Below are positions 8,996 to 18,096 of a stretch of DNA of 33,505 nt, piece after piece. The translations under genes were made by a program, and so were the position numbers. Below the pieces are notes generated by a model, which made no database searches, had not been told where the DNA came from, and worked only from the letters and a program-made list of their open reading frames with translations. Source of the stretch: Chitinophagaceae bacterium. Its GTDB lineage: Bacteria > Bacteroidota > Bacteroidia > Chitinophagales > Chitinophagaceae. Location of the stretch: contig CANGMZ010000027.1 of the NCBI GenBank assembly GCA_947454715.1, positions 1 through 33,505 on the forward strand, read 5' to 3'. The stretch's first letter is position 1. Every line of letters starts with the position of its first letter.

Positions 8996-10789
8996 TTAGT
9001 TAACTGATTTTACTTTCAATTCTGCTCTTCTGTTCTTTAATCTACCTTCTTTTGTTTTATTACTTTCCACAGGAGCTTCATCACCATGACCGGCAATCAT
9101 GATTTTTTTCTTATCAACACCCATCTTAGTCAATTTCAGTTCTACAGCTTTTGCTCTTTTTACAGAAAGCGTCTTGTTGTACTTCTTAGAACCTTGGTTA
9201 TCAGTGTAACCATCAACATAGATAACTACATCCTTATTTTCCTTAGCTTCCTTAGCAACATCCTGAATAGTAGGAATAGACTTCTTAGCTATTTCAGTTT
9301 TGTTAGTCTGGAATAAGATTGGTTCTTTCACTTTCACCACTGGCACTGGTGCCGGTGCAGGAGGAACAGGGCAGCCGTTGTTGCTAGCAGGACCAGCTTC
9401 TGTAGGGCATTTATCTTCGTTATCAGGAATACCATCACCATCTGTATCAGGACAACCATGGAACTGAACCAAGCCCTTAACATCAGGACAAACATCGTCT
9501 TTATCACGTATACCATCACCATCACGATCAGGGCAACCATGGAACTGAGCCAATCCCTTAACATCAGGACAAGCATCTTCACTATCCATAATACCATCAC
9601 CGTCTGTATCAGGGCAGCCATGGAATTGAGCTAAACCTTTTACATCAGGGCAAAGGTCATCCTTATCAGGAATACCATCACCATCACGATCAGGGCAACC
9701 CTGAAATTGTTCCAGACCGAATACCTCAGGGCAAAGATCTCTTTTATCAGGAACACCATCACCATCTGTATCTTTAGGCTTACCAAAGAAAATACGCAAA
9801 CCTAAATTAGCACCATAAGTATTGCTATTTGCTGCAGTTACACCTTTCTGTACTGAATTGTAGTCACCAACTTTATTAGTCAGCTGATAGTTATCTGATG
9901 CAGCATTTTTGAATGGCTGAAACAAATAATGTACACCCAAATTGATAGCTACATGATCAGACAAATAATAACTGACAGCTGGGCTTAATAAGAAACCAAC
10001 AGAACCGGTTGTATAAGAAACACTTCCAGTATTACTATTTGGCTTAACATCTAAACCAACATTATAACCCTTAGCTCGTTGCATATCGAAATAAGTAGCA
10101 GGGCCATATATATCGTTGATATGCTTTGATTTTGTCCAGAAGATATCTCCTGATGCAGCTACAGCAGCATTGTCGTAGGTGAAGTTACTGCCATCATTTG
10201 TCTGATAAATTGCTTCATAGTTAAATGATGCATTTGTAGTGTAAGTGCTTTTCTCTTGCAAATTGATTAGCAAACCTGCATCAGCTGTAACACCCCAATG
10301 CTTAGAAAAACGATTCTTATACTTCAATAAAACAGGGATATTGAAGTTATTGATCTTCACTTGCTCCTTGATTTCATTGTTAGCAGTTATCACCTGACGG
10401 AACAGATGGCCATCTTTATCTGTTGATTGGAACTGTACCATATAGTTATTCAAGGTGATATCTCCCTGCTGTGCAAGGTACATAACACCTGCGCCTACAC
10501 CAAAGTGACGCTTGTGACCAAAGAAATAACCTAATTGCAACTGACCACCAAACGATGAGCCATTCTTGAATTTAACATCACCGGCATTACTGCTAACAGC
10601 GTTCAGATAATGAGAGACAGCATTATCGTAAGTCAATGACTGACTTAAAATACTTCCGTAACCATTAATATCTATGCACCAGCGTTGCAACAAGCTATCA
10701 GCATAATTATTCGTTTTCTTCTCTTGTGCCATTGCTCCGGTTGCCATTGCTACCTGTGCGGCAAGAAATAAAACTATTCCCTTTTTCAT
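8996..10789 (-). CDS. OmpA-family outer-membrane protein with thrombospondin type 3 repeats
   Basis: 597 residues. A signal peptide (MKKGIVLFLAAQVAMATGAMAQ) precedes an OMP beta-barrel region of about 300 residues with typical alternating strands, five calcium-binding TSP3 repeats (residues 340-474), a proline/valine linker and a C-terminal OmpA peptidoglycan-binding domain (about 490-595). The latter has ILFQTNKTEI, the Asp of GYTDNQGSKKYN and the Arg of GRLKNRRAEL, matching residues that bind diaminopimelate in this family. The role is to tie the outer membrane to the cell wall, possibly with a rigid calcium-stiffened spacer. It starts 27 bp after the giant T9SS adhesin on the same strand, so the two are probably co-expressed. 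Confidence 0.93.
   Translation of the reverse strand: MKKGIVLFLAAQVAMATGAMAQEKKTNNYADSLLQRWCIDINGYGSILSQSLTYDNAVSHYLNAVSSNAGDVKFKNGSSFGGQLQLGYFFGHKRHFGVGAGVMYLAQQGDITLNNYMVQFQSTDKDGHLFRQVITANNEIKEQVKINNFNIPVLLKYKNRFSKHWGVTADAGLLINLQEKSTYTTNASFNYEAIYQTNDGSNFTYDNAAVAASGDIFWTKSKHINDIYGPATYFDMQRAKGYNVGLDVKPNSNTGSVSYTTGSVGFLLSPAVSYYLSDHVAINLGVHYLFQPFKNAASDNYQLTNKVGDYNSVQKGVTAANSNTYGANLGLRIFFGKPKDTDGDGVPDKRDLCPEVFGLEQFQGCPDRDGDGIPDKDDLCPDVKGLAQFHGCPDTDGDGIMDSEDACPDVKGLAQFHGCPDRDGDGIRDKDDVCPDVKGLVQFHGCPDTDGDGIPDNEDKCPTEAGPASNNGCPVPPAPAPVPVVKVKEPILFQTNKTEIAKKSIPTIQDVAKEAKENKDVVIYVDGYTDNQGSKKYNKTLSVKRAKAVELKLTKMGVDKKKIMIAGHGDEAPVESNKTKEGRLKNRRAELKVKSVN
9368..9772 (-). repeat. Five exact-length TSP3 repeats (81 bp / 27 aa each)
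   Basis: The 405-bp block is exactly five 27-residue units of the form D.DGDGI.D..D.CPDVKGL.QFHGCP. The middle units are also very similar at DNA level (CPDVKGLAQFHGCP occurs twice and a one-residue variant once), which suggests recent homogenisation. Each unit carries DxDxDGxxDxxD calcium ligands and a cysteine pair. Confidence 0.9.
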
Positions 10790-10816
10790 TTATATAAATT
10801 AAATCCTGTTAAATAA

Positions 10817-13800
10817 TTAGTTTTTTACCATTCTTGACGATGCTACCTTAATGCCATTGTGCATGCAGCTGACAATGTAATTACCAGCAAACAAAGCAGA
10901 AACATTCAATACTGCTTTGTTATCTACCAACAATGCACTACCAACTTTTTGACCCAGCATATTGTAAACTTCAGCAACAATAGTACCATCGTTAGTACCA
11001 ACATACTCAATAGTTACCGATTCCGTTGATGGATTAGGATAAAGCTTTACTTCTGCTACTACTGCATTACCTACGTTCTGAACAGTAGTAGGCACACGAT
11101 AGTAAGTTTTCTGAGTACAACCATCCTTAGTTGTCATTACCCAATAATGCTTGTGACCAAAGTCAGGGCTTGCGTTAAGGTAATCCTGAGTTACTTCACC
11201 TGTAAACATTGTAGAATCTAAATTAAGATTATCATAACCCCACTGGAATGCATCCATATTGCTAGGGAAACAAGCGAATTCACCTGCAAAGTAAACAACT
11301 GTTGGTTGCTGAGCAATGCTAGTACCTACTGTTACTGCAAAAGTATCTTTGCTCACACAATTAATACCGGTAACATTAGCAGATAGAGTAACAACTGTGT
11401 TACCTGATGTGGGATAGCTCACTATTGCAAACTGATCTGTTGAATCAGAAGCCCATACTGTAGCATTATTCGCAGTCCAAGTATATACCACTGTATCTTC
11501 AGGAGCGTGCGATGCACCAAAGTTCTGATACATTGTCTGCTCACAAAGTGATACCGGAGGATGAATTGCAATAACCGGTTTTGGAGCCATTGGATTAACC
11601 TTCAATGAAACGTTCTCCGAATTAGTGCAACCATTTGCATTCATAGCTATTACATAAACAACATCTATTGGATGAAGTGTGCTATTAGTCAAAGTTTCAG
11701 AGAAAGTGATAGTTACTCCTGAACCTGTTGCAGGACTGATACCGGATACTGCCGGACGGCTCCAGTTATAAACCGTTCCAACAACCGGACCGGTAATCAA
11801 ATAACTGAATGTACCACCGCTACAAATAGTATCGCTAAGTCTTGAAGACAAAACAGGCAATGGATTGATTGTAAATGTAAACTGACCTGTTGCACCTGTA
11901 CAACCATTTGCTGTAGGAATAATAGATACAGTATCGATAACAGGAATTGAAAGTGTATTACTTGTTGTAAATGAAACCACACTATCAGCACCTGCAGCTG
12001 CAAGTCCTACAGAAGTATTATTATTAGTCCAGCTATATAAGCTACCACTAACACTTCCTGTGAGAATAATTGTATTTGTAGGTTTGTTGTCACAGAAAGT
12101 CTGAGCCGCAACCGGATTTACTGAAGGAGTAGGATTAACTGTTACGCTGAAAGACTGAGTAGCACCTACACAAGCATTAGCTGTTGGTGTTACGATGATT
12201 GTTGACGTAACCGGGATATTAGAAATGTTAGTAGCTGTAAATGAAGCGACACTATCATTACCCGCTGCTGCAAGACCTATAGTGGTATCTGCATTTACCC
12301 AAGCATAAGTAGTACCTGCAACAGTTCCTGTGAAATGAACAGTAGTTGTAGCAAAAGTATTACACAATGTCTGGTTGTTGATTGCCGCTACTGTTGGGAT
12401 AGGATTAGCTGTAATGGTGAAGTTGCGATTAGCACCTGTACAACCATTTGCTGAAGGCGTAACATTTATTGTAGCTACTACAGGAGCATTAGTTGTATCA
12501 GAAACAATGAATGAAGCAATATTTCCTTCACCTTCTGCAGCAAGACCTATAGAAGTAACCGTATTACCCCATGTATAAGATGTACCTGCTACTGAACCGT
12601 TGAAATTAACTGCAGTACTTGCAAAGCCATTACAAACAGCCTGATTCACGACAGTTGCAACATCAGGAGTAGGATTTACAGTTATAGTAAAACTACGAGA
12701 TGCACCAGAGCAACCATTTGCCCAAGGAGTAACGGTAATAGTAGCAATATGAATTGTACTGCTTGTGTTTATGGCTACAAATGCACCGATACTATCGTTA
12801 CCTACTGCAGACAAACCAATAGTTGTGTCGTTGTTTGTCCATGTATATGTAGTACCTGCAACCGCTCCTGTAAAATGTACAGCAGATGTTATTGCTGTAT
12901 TACAAAGTGTTTGGCTAGCAATAGTATCAATTACAGGAGTAGGATTAACCGTATATGTAAAGCTCTGAGTTTCGCCAAGGCAGCTATTAGCAGAAGGACG
13001 CACTGTAATAGTTGATATTACCGGAGTGATTCCTGTATTAATAGTACTAAATGAAGCAATGCTGTCATTACCTGCCGCAGCTACACCAATTGTTGTATCT
13101 GCAGTGTACCAAGAATAGCTAGTACCTGCTACAGTACCTGTGAAAGTAACTGTTGTAGTTGCAGCACCATTGCACAATACCTGATTGCTGATTGGTGCTA
13201 CATCCGGAGTAGGATTAACTGTAATCGTAAATGTTTGACTGTCACCTGTGCAACCATTTGCAGAAGGCGTAACAGTAACTGTTGCGATATGCGTAACTGG
13301 GCTATTATTAATAGCTGTAAATGATGCGATATTTCCTGTATTACCTGATGACAAACCAATAGTAGTATCTGTATTTGTCCAAGTATATGTAGTTAGGCTT
13401 GGTCCAAAAGTAGGCACACTAGCACTACTGAAAGTAATCGTTGTAGTAGCTCCTGTATTACATACAGTCTGGCTAACTACAGGATTAACAACAGGAGTTG
13501 CAAATACTTTGTAGTGGAAAGAAGCGGTTGAACCATTACAACCATTAGCTGTTGGTGTTACCACAATATTACCCTGTGTGAAAATAGGACCAGTGTAGGT
13601 TGCAACAAAAGAAGGAATGCTATCTATACCAGATGCTGCAATACCTATTGTAGTATTTGTGTTTGTCCAGTTATAAGTAGTACCCGCTACAGCACCGGTA
13701 AAAGTTACTGCAGTAGTGTTAAATCCGTTACAAATAGTCTGGTTTGCAACTGAATTAACTGTAGGTGTTGGATTAACTGTGATATGGAAAGTTTGTGAAA

Positions 13801-16243
13801 GACCTGTGCAATTTCCGGCAACCGGAGTAACTACTATTGTAGCAGTAGCAACGGTATCAGAATTATTAACACCTGTAAAAGATGCAATGTTACCGGTGCC
13901 GCTAGCAGCCAAACCAATTGAAGTATTATCATTAGTCCAGTTAAAAGTAGTTGGCGCAGTGGTATCAGGAACTGTAAATGTAATTGTAGGTACTACTGCA
14001 TTGCCAACGAAAGTGATGGCAGATGTAGCAACACCATTACATACCGCCTGGTCTGTAACCGGCAATACTACCGGAGTAGGATTAACCTGAATAAAGAAAT
14101 TACGAGCACTACCAGTGCAACCATCAGCAAATGGAGCAACATGAATAATTGCGTATTTAGCTAATGTAGCATTGTCTGCAGCAGTAAAAGAAGGAATGCT
14201 ATCAATTCCACTTGCAGCAAGACCAATTGAAGTATCTGAATTTGTCCAGTTAAAAGTAGTACCAACCACAGCACCGCTAAAATTGATAGCTGATATAGTT
14301 GCTGCATTGCAAACTACCTGATTGCTTACGGCATCAACTGTAGGTATTGGCTTAACTGTAATATAGAATGTTTGAGTTGCACCAGTGCAGCCATCAAAAG
14401 ATGGAGTAACCACAATTGTAGCTGTCTTAAACGTATCAGATGTATTGCGGGTAACAAACGATGAAATATCACCTGTACCACTTGCGGCTAAACCAATTGA
14501 AGTATCACTATTCGTCCAGTTAAATGTAGTAGCTGAAGGCGGTGCAAATGCTGCAAAACCTGCATCTATGATTGTACCTTGAAACACAACTGTAGTAGTA
14601 GACGCACCGGCACACATTACCTGATCACCAACCGGCAACACAACAGGAGTCGGATCAGCAATTAAATAGAAACTCATATAAGAGCCAGTACAACCATTTG
14701 CAACAGGTGTTACTGTAATAAAAGAATAAATAGGAGTAACTGTATTATTTGTAGCTACAAAAGAAGCGATGCTATCAACACCACTTGCGGTAAGACCAAT
14801 AGAAGTATCAGAATTTATCCAGTTATATGTAGTACCTGGAACTGAACCTGTAAAAGTGATTAATGTTGAATTAGCACCGTTACAAATTGTTTGATTAGTA
14901 ACTACATTAACCGTAGGTACTGTATTTACATTAACTGTATCAAAAGCTACTGTACTGCAACCACTATTGCTACCGGTAACTGTATAAACGGTAGTTACTG
15001 TAGGATTAGCAACAACACTTGCACCTGAAGTAGATGACAACGCAGTAGCAGGTGTCCAAGAATAAGTAGTAGCACCGGTTGCGGTAAGTGTAGCATTGTT
15101 GCCCGCACAAATTGAAGCTGCGACACCAACACTTGTGGCTGGAGGTGCTACGATTGTTACTGTAAATGTTTTTGTTACACTAGCAGAACCATCACTTACC
15201 TGAACTGTAAAAGTTTCTGTACCTATAAAATCTGTAGCAGGAGTGTATGTAATTGTACCACCCGGAGTAATGTCCGTAGTACCTGACGCTGCAGTTGCAG
15301 CAGCAAATACCAATGCACCACCATGATCGGCAGCTACTGATTGACTCCACGTTTCTGTCTGACTTGCATCGTTATCACTTACATGTAAGTATTGTGCAAG
15401 GTCAACAGTAGTGTTAGTACATATTGTAAATGTACTTGTTGTTGTTGTAAAAGAAGGTGTAGTATTTGAAGGCGCATCGGCAGTAATAGTCACCTGACCA
15501 TTACCTTCTTGATAACCTTGTGTGAAAGTAACTGAAGAAGTCAATGTTGCACTCGCAAAAGAAGAGCCACCGGCACCCGCACCTATGCCACCGGCGCCAC
15601 CACCATAGTAACCTCCGCCACCGCCGGCACCACTACCACCATCAGCAGAAGATCCATCACCACCAAAACCCAATGTACCATTATTACCTGTAAAACCAAC
15701 AGAAACGCCACCGTTACCACCACTTGTTTGAGAACCTGGAGTAGCCGCAGAAGCATCAGTTGGGTCTGAACCTAGTAAACCACCGATTTCATTTCCGCCG
15801 GCACCACCATTTTCATTATTATTACTGTTTCCGCCACCGCCACCACCGGCTACGACTGCTCTGTTAGCTAATGTAGTACCACCAACGCGAATATCAGATG
15901 CACCACCACCGCTACCATAGGTTGAGCTGTAAGATGCACCGCCACCATTATAGCCAGTTGCGCCATCAGAATTACCATTAGTTCCCTGACCACCAACATA
16001 TATATACAAAGTCTGGCCCGGCGTAACTGTCAATTTTGCCTGTACTCGGCCACCGAAACCACCAAAACTACCACCACCGATAGCTCCTTTAACATCAACA
16101 GTAACGCTTGTTACACCAGCAGGAACTGTGTATGTTTGTTGTCCGCCCGTGTAGTTAAATGTAGTACCACCCGGAGTAGCAAGTAGCCCACCTGACAGGA
16201 GTAACATTGCCAATGCAAGTAACCCGAATCTGAAATTTTTCAT
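10817..16243 (-). CDS. Giant glycine-rich, repeat-containing T9SS-sorted adhesin
   Basis: About 1,808 residues from the ATG at 16243 (MKNFRFGLLALAMLLLSGG gives a proper signal peptide; an upstream in-frame ATG at 16264 adds seven residues). Order: signal peptide; glycine-rich domain (about 25-240) with runs such as GGGGGYYGGGAGG; a cadherin/Ig-like domain ending FTVQVSDGSASVTKTFTVTI; a PKD-like unit; eleven PKD/Ig-like repeats (about 440-1460); further PKD-like units; and a Por sorting domain (VKLYPNPSTESVTIEY...AGNYIVSC...MVKN). Known for the type: export through T9SS and attachment at the cell surface. The binding target is unknown. An OmpA-family protein follows after 27 bp. A good -7 element lies about 97 bp upstream of the ATG. 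Confidence 0.9.
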   Translation of the reverse strand: MKNFRFGLLALAMLLLSGGLLATPGGTTFNYTGGQQTYTVPAGVTSVTVDVKGAIGGGSFGGFGGRVQAKLTVTPGQTLYIYVGGQGTNGNSDGATGYNGGGASYSSTYGSGGGASDIRVGGTTLANRAVVAGGGGGGNSNNNENGGAGGNEIGGLLGSDPTDASAATPGSQTSGGNGGVSVGFTGNNGTLGFGGDGSSADGGSGAGGGGGYYGGGAGGIGAGAGGSSFASATLTSSVTFTQGYQEGNGQVTITADAPSNTTPSFTTTTSTFTICTNTTVDLAQYLHVSDNDASQTETWSQSVAADHGGALVFAAATAASGTTDITPGGTITYTPATDFIGTETFTVQVSDGSASVTKTFTVTIVAPPATSVGVAASICAGNNATLTATGATTYSWTPATALSSTSGASVVANPTVTTVYTVTGSNSGCSTVAFDTVNVNTVPTVNVVTNQTICNGANSTLITFTGSVPGTTYNWINSDTSIGLTASGVDSIASFVATNNTVTPIYSFITVTPVANGCTGSYMSFYLIADPTPVVLPVGDQVMCAGASTTTVVFQGTIIDAGFAAFAPPSATTFNWTNSDTSIGLAASGTGDISSFVTRNTSDTFKTATIVVTPSFDGCTGATQTFYITVKPIPTVDAVSNQVVCNAATISAINFSGAVVGTTFNWTNSDTSIGLAASGIDSIPSFTAADNATLAKYAIIHVAPFADGCTGSARNFFIQVNPTPVVLPVTDQAVCNGVATSAITFVGNAVVPTITFTVPDTTAPTTFNWTNDNTSIGLAASGTGNIASFTGVNNSDTVATATIVVTPVAGNCTGLSQTFHITVNPTPTVNSVANQTICNGFNTTAVTFTGAVAGTTYNWTNTNTTIGIAASGIDSIPSFVATYTGPIFTQGNIVVTPTANGCNGSTASFHYKVFATPVVNPVVSQTVCNTGATTTITFSSASVPTFGPSLTTYTWTNTDTTIGLSSGNTGNIASFTAINNSPVTHIATVTVTPSANGCTGDSQTFTITVNPTPDVAPISNQVLCNGAATTTVTFTGTVAGTSYSWYTADTTIGVAAAGNDSIASFSTINTGITPVISTITVRPSANSCLGETQSFTYTVNPTPVIDTIASQTLCNTAITSAVHFTGAVAGTTYTWTNNDTTIGLSAVGNDSIGAFVAINTSSTIHIATITVTPWANGCSGASRSFTITVNPTPDVATVVNQAVCNGFASTAVNFNGSVAGTSYTWGNTVTSIGLAAEGEGNIASFIVSDTTNAPVVATINVTPSANGCTGANRNFTITANPIPTVAAINNQTLCNTFATTTVHFTGTVAGTTYAWVNADTTIGLAAAGNDSVASFTATNISNIPVTSTIIVTPTANACVGATQSFSVTVNPTPSVNPVAAQTFCDNKPTNTIILTGSVSGSLYSWTNNNTSVGLAAAGADSVVSFTTSNTLSIPVIDTVSIIPTANGCTGATGQFTFTINPLPVLSSRLSDTICSGGTFSYLITGPVVGTVYNWSRPAVSGISPATGSGVTITFSETLTNSTLHPIDVVYVIAMNANGCTNSENVSLKVNPMAPKPVIAIHPPVSLCEQTMYQNFGASHAPEDTVVYTWTANNATVWASDSTDQFAIVSYPTSGNTVVTLSANVTGINCVSKDTFAVTVGTSIAQQPTVVYFAGEFACFPSNMDAFQWGYDNLNLDSTMFTGEVTQDYLNASPDFGHKHYWVMTTKDGCTQKTYYRVPTTVQNVGNAVVAEVKLYPNPSTESVTIEYVGTNDGTIVAEVYNMLGQKVGSALLVDNKAVLNVSALFAGNYIVSCMHNGIKVASSRMVKN
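11860..14925 (-). repeat. Eleven tandem PKD/Ig-like repeats with a two-unit higher-order pattern
   Basis: Units read VNPTP.V..V.NQT.CNG..TT.VTFTG.VAGTTY.WTN.DT.IGLAA.G..SI.SF followed by TATI.VTP.ANGCTG....F.IT. Units 2, 4 and 6 share an extra 8-16 residues before the conserved Trp and the ending GTGxIxSF, while units 1, 3 and 5 end GxDSIxSF. Every unit retains the two cysteines (C.G and GCTG). Average length is about 93 residues. Confidence 0.88.
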
Positions 16244-16264
16244 CTTAAAAACCATATAGTGCAT

Positions 16265-16602
16265 GTATTATTTTACTATTTTATCATCAAAAAGCAGATA
16301 TACTTTAAAAATAATCTATATCTAAATTTTAAATCGAGTGCAAAAGTATCAAATTAATGTCTCTGAAACCCCTAATACTAGTACAGAACAACTTTGTACC
16401 ATTACATTGCCCCTGCTTATTAACAAATTTCATTAAATTTAGTTTTTATACTATGCATAAATAATTGTTTATAAGAACATAAATCAATAAAAATGAGAAG
16501 CACTAAAATAATTGTATTATAGCCACTAGTTAACTTAACATAAGTTTCACAAAAAAATAAGCATATTTTGTCTCCTTAAATGGCTTGACTTTATACAAAC
16601 AA
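16265..16602. other. Non-coding A+T-rich spacer
   Basis: No credible coding frame or RNA is visible. It holds the probable promoter of the giant adhesin (16340-16348) and, at its far end, meets the terminator of tRNA-Gln. The remainder (about 16380-16600) is A+T-rich with no structure I can name. Confidence 0.6.
16340..16348 (-). promoter_or_regulatory. Bacteroidota -7 promoter element for the giant adhesin
   Basis: The minus strand reads TACTTTTGC, a full match to TAnnTTTGC. A weak -33-like TTTC lies 16 bp upstream. The expected start of transcription is near 16333, giving a leader of about 90 nt before the ATG at 16243. Confidence 0.5.
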
Positions 16603-16632
16603 AAAATGGCGACCTGAATAGATCGCCATTTT
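16603..16632 (-). terminator. Terminator after tRNA-Gln
   Basis: A perfect 10-bp stem (AAAATGGCGA against TCGCCATTTT) with a 10-nt loop is followed on the minus strand by TTTGTTTG. It sits 10 bp past the tRNA 3' end. Confidence 0.75.
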
Positions 16633-16641
16633 CATTTTATG

Positions 16642-16712
16642 TAGTTCGACCTGGATTCGAACCAGGACAGACAGAGTCAGAGACTGTAATGCTACCGTTA
16701 CACCATCGAACT
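16642..16712 (-). tRNA. tRNA-Gln (anticodon CTG)
   Basis: A 71-nt cloverleaf: acceptor AGTTCGA/TCGAACT, D-stem GTGT/GCAT with G.U pairs, anticodon loop CTCTGAC (CTG), T-arm CCTGG-TTCGAAT-CCAGG and discriminator A. CCA is not encoded. The lowest anticodon-stem pair (31-39) is T.T, a small oddity. It lies about 80 bp downstream of pabB on the same strand and is followed by a hairpin terminator. Confidence 0.9.
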
Positions 16713-16791
16713 ATGTTTGGGAGTGCAATATTAAGAAGGGTTTGTGAGATAATGAAAAATATTTTCTGTTTTTTTCTCCAAAAGGTGACCT

Positions 16792-18093
16792 TTACGCAAA
16801 TATGCGCTCCAAGGCCCATGCTTTAAGTCGCATTTCTTCCCACTCCTGCTCCGGAACACTATCGTAGGTAATGGCACCACCTGTTTGGTAATACAGGTAT
16901 TGGGTGGCACTATTATAAAACAAACTCCTGATCACCACATTAAAATCAAAATCACCGGAAGGCGTAATATACCCTACACTACCCGAAAACAATTCTCGGT
17001 TAGCCCGCTCAAAATGTGCTATAAGTTGCATCACTTTATATTTTGGCGCACCGGTCATACTCCCCATTGGGAAAGAATGCCTGATTGCCTCAGTAAAAGG
17101 TAAACCATCCTTTAATTGTCCACTGACGGTAGATATCATCTGGTGCACCTGCGGATAGGTATATATGCCAAATAATTCATCAACATTTACTGTCCCAATT
17201 TTACAGCTGTGGGCAAGGTCATTGCGAACAAGATCTACGATCATCACGTTTTCTGCCCGCTCCTTTATGTCGTTGTGCAGTCTGTCCTTTATTTGTTCAT
17301 CCTCTATCTTATCAATGCTTCGACGGGCAGTGCCCTTAATTGGTTGAGACAAAACGACATCCCCTTCCTTTCTGATGTATCGCTCCGGGCTTGCACACAT
17401 CATATACTGCTCATTTAGTCGATAATAAGCAGCAAATGGCGCAGGAGATAATTTGTTGAGCGCATGAAACACGGGCAATGGCTGTATTACTGCATTTTCA
17501 CAATAACCCTTATTACACAGATTAAGTTCGTAGCAATCTCCTTCCTTAATGTGCGACCTGATTGCTTCAACTGTTTGTATATAATCAGCCTTATTAAACA
17601 AGCTAGTGAAAGAAAGTTTCACTTCACTTTCGGGAACTGCAACAACTTCATTGATTTGTTGATAAATCAGATCTGTATTATAAACAGACTCAATGGTCAA
17701 TGTAGTTTGATCCCTGTTGATGTAGCAAACAGTCTCAGGAATAAAAAAATGTAAGTGGGGAAAATCGGAAGTTGGTTGATGTGCGGAACTCAACTTATGA
17801 AACAGAGCATTCTTGTAGTCATAAGCGATATGACCAAACAGCCAGTCATTGTGCTCTTTATGTAGTGCAAACAATTGATTTAATTGTTCCTCACCATTAC
17901 TTACTAAAAAATGCTGTGAACCTGCTGCCAGCAGGCATTCGTAACCACTATATGCAGAGCCATAGTTGTTACTATCTAAAAAAATATGGATGCTGAATTG
18001 TTGTGACCAATTCAGCATCCGTATCTTTAAATCACCGGCGGCACCTGCCCCAATGGTATATTCAGTTTTCTGCCTTTGCAGCGATAATGCCAT
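16792..18093 (-). CDS. pabB: Aminodeoxychorismate synthase component I (PabB)
   Basis: 433 residues of the chorismate-binding family. The enzyme adds ammonia from a glutaminase partner to chorismate to make 4-amino-4-deoxychorismate, the first step of p-aminobenzoate and folate synthesis. The C-terminal catalytic domain shows EGDCYELNLC, CASPERYI, QPIKGTARR with K253, ERAENVMIVDLVRNDL, FPMGSMTGAPK and the final GGAITYDSVPEQEWEE. The Lys in PIKGT is the PabB signature; anthranilate synthases have Ala in PIAGT. The N-terminal domain is short and divergent. The partner glutaminase and the lyase are not in this window. The gene starts 3 bp after the stop of the acid/basic protein, so translation is probably coupled. 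Confidence 0.88.
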   Translation of the reverse strand: MALSLQRQKTEYTIGAGAAGDLKIRMLNWSQQFSIHIFLDSNNYGSAYSGYECLLAAGSQHFLVSNGEEQLNQLFALHKEHNDWLFGHIAYDYKNALFHKLSSAHQPTSDFPHLHFFIPETVCYINRDQTTLTIESVYNTDLIYQQINEVVAVPESEVKLSFTSLFNKADYIQTVEAIRSHIKEGDCYELNLCNKGYCENAVIQPLPVFHALNKLSPAPFAAYYRLNEQYMMCASPERYIRKEGDVVLSQPIKGTARRSIDKIEDEQIKDRLHNDIKERAENVMIVDLVRNDLAHSCKIGTVNVDELFGIYTYPQVHQMISTVSGQLKDGLPFTEAIRHSFPMGSMTGAPKYKVMQLIAHFERANRELFSGSVGYITPSGDFDFNVVIRSLFYNSATQYLYYQTGGAITYDSVPEQEWEEMRLKAWALERIFA

Positions 18094-18096
18094 TAA

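Noticed and set aside
9368-9772. Regular repeats resembling a CRISPR array
   Set aside because: The period is 81 bp with no unique spacers, and it translates into TSP3 units in frame with the OmpA protein.
12375-14582. Several plus-strand reading frames inside the minus-strand adhesin
   Set aside because: Same cause: shadows of the repeated adhesin units. The repeated hydrophobic patterns mirror the repeat period, not separate genes.
16641-16713. tRNA-Gln register with acceptor TAGTTCG/CGAACTA and discriminator C
   Set aside because: This leaves an extra base between the T-arm and acceptor stem. Shifting by one gives AGTTCGA/TCGAACT directly adjoining the T-stem with discriminator A.
16792-18093. 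Anthranilate synthase component I (trpE) or isochorismate synthase
   Set aside because: The active-site motif is PIKGT with Lys, the PabB type, and no trp or men genes adjoin it.
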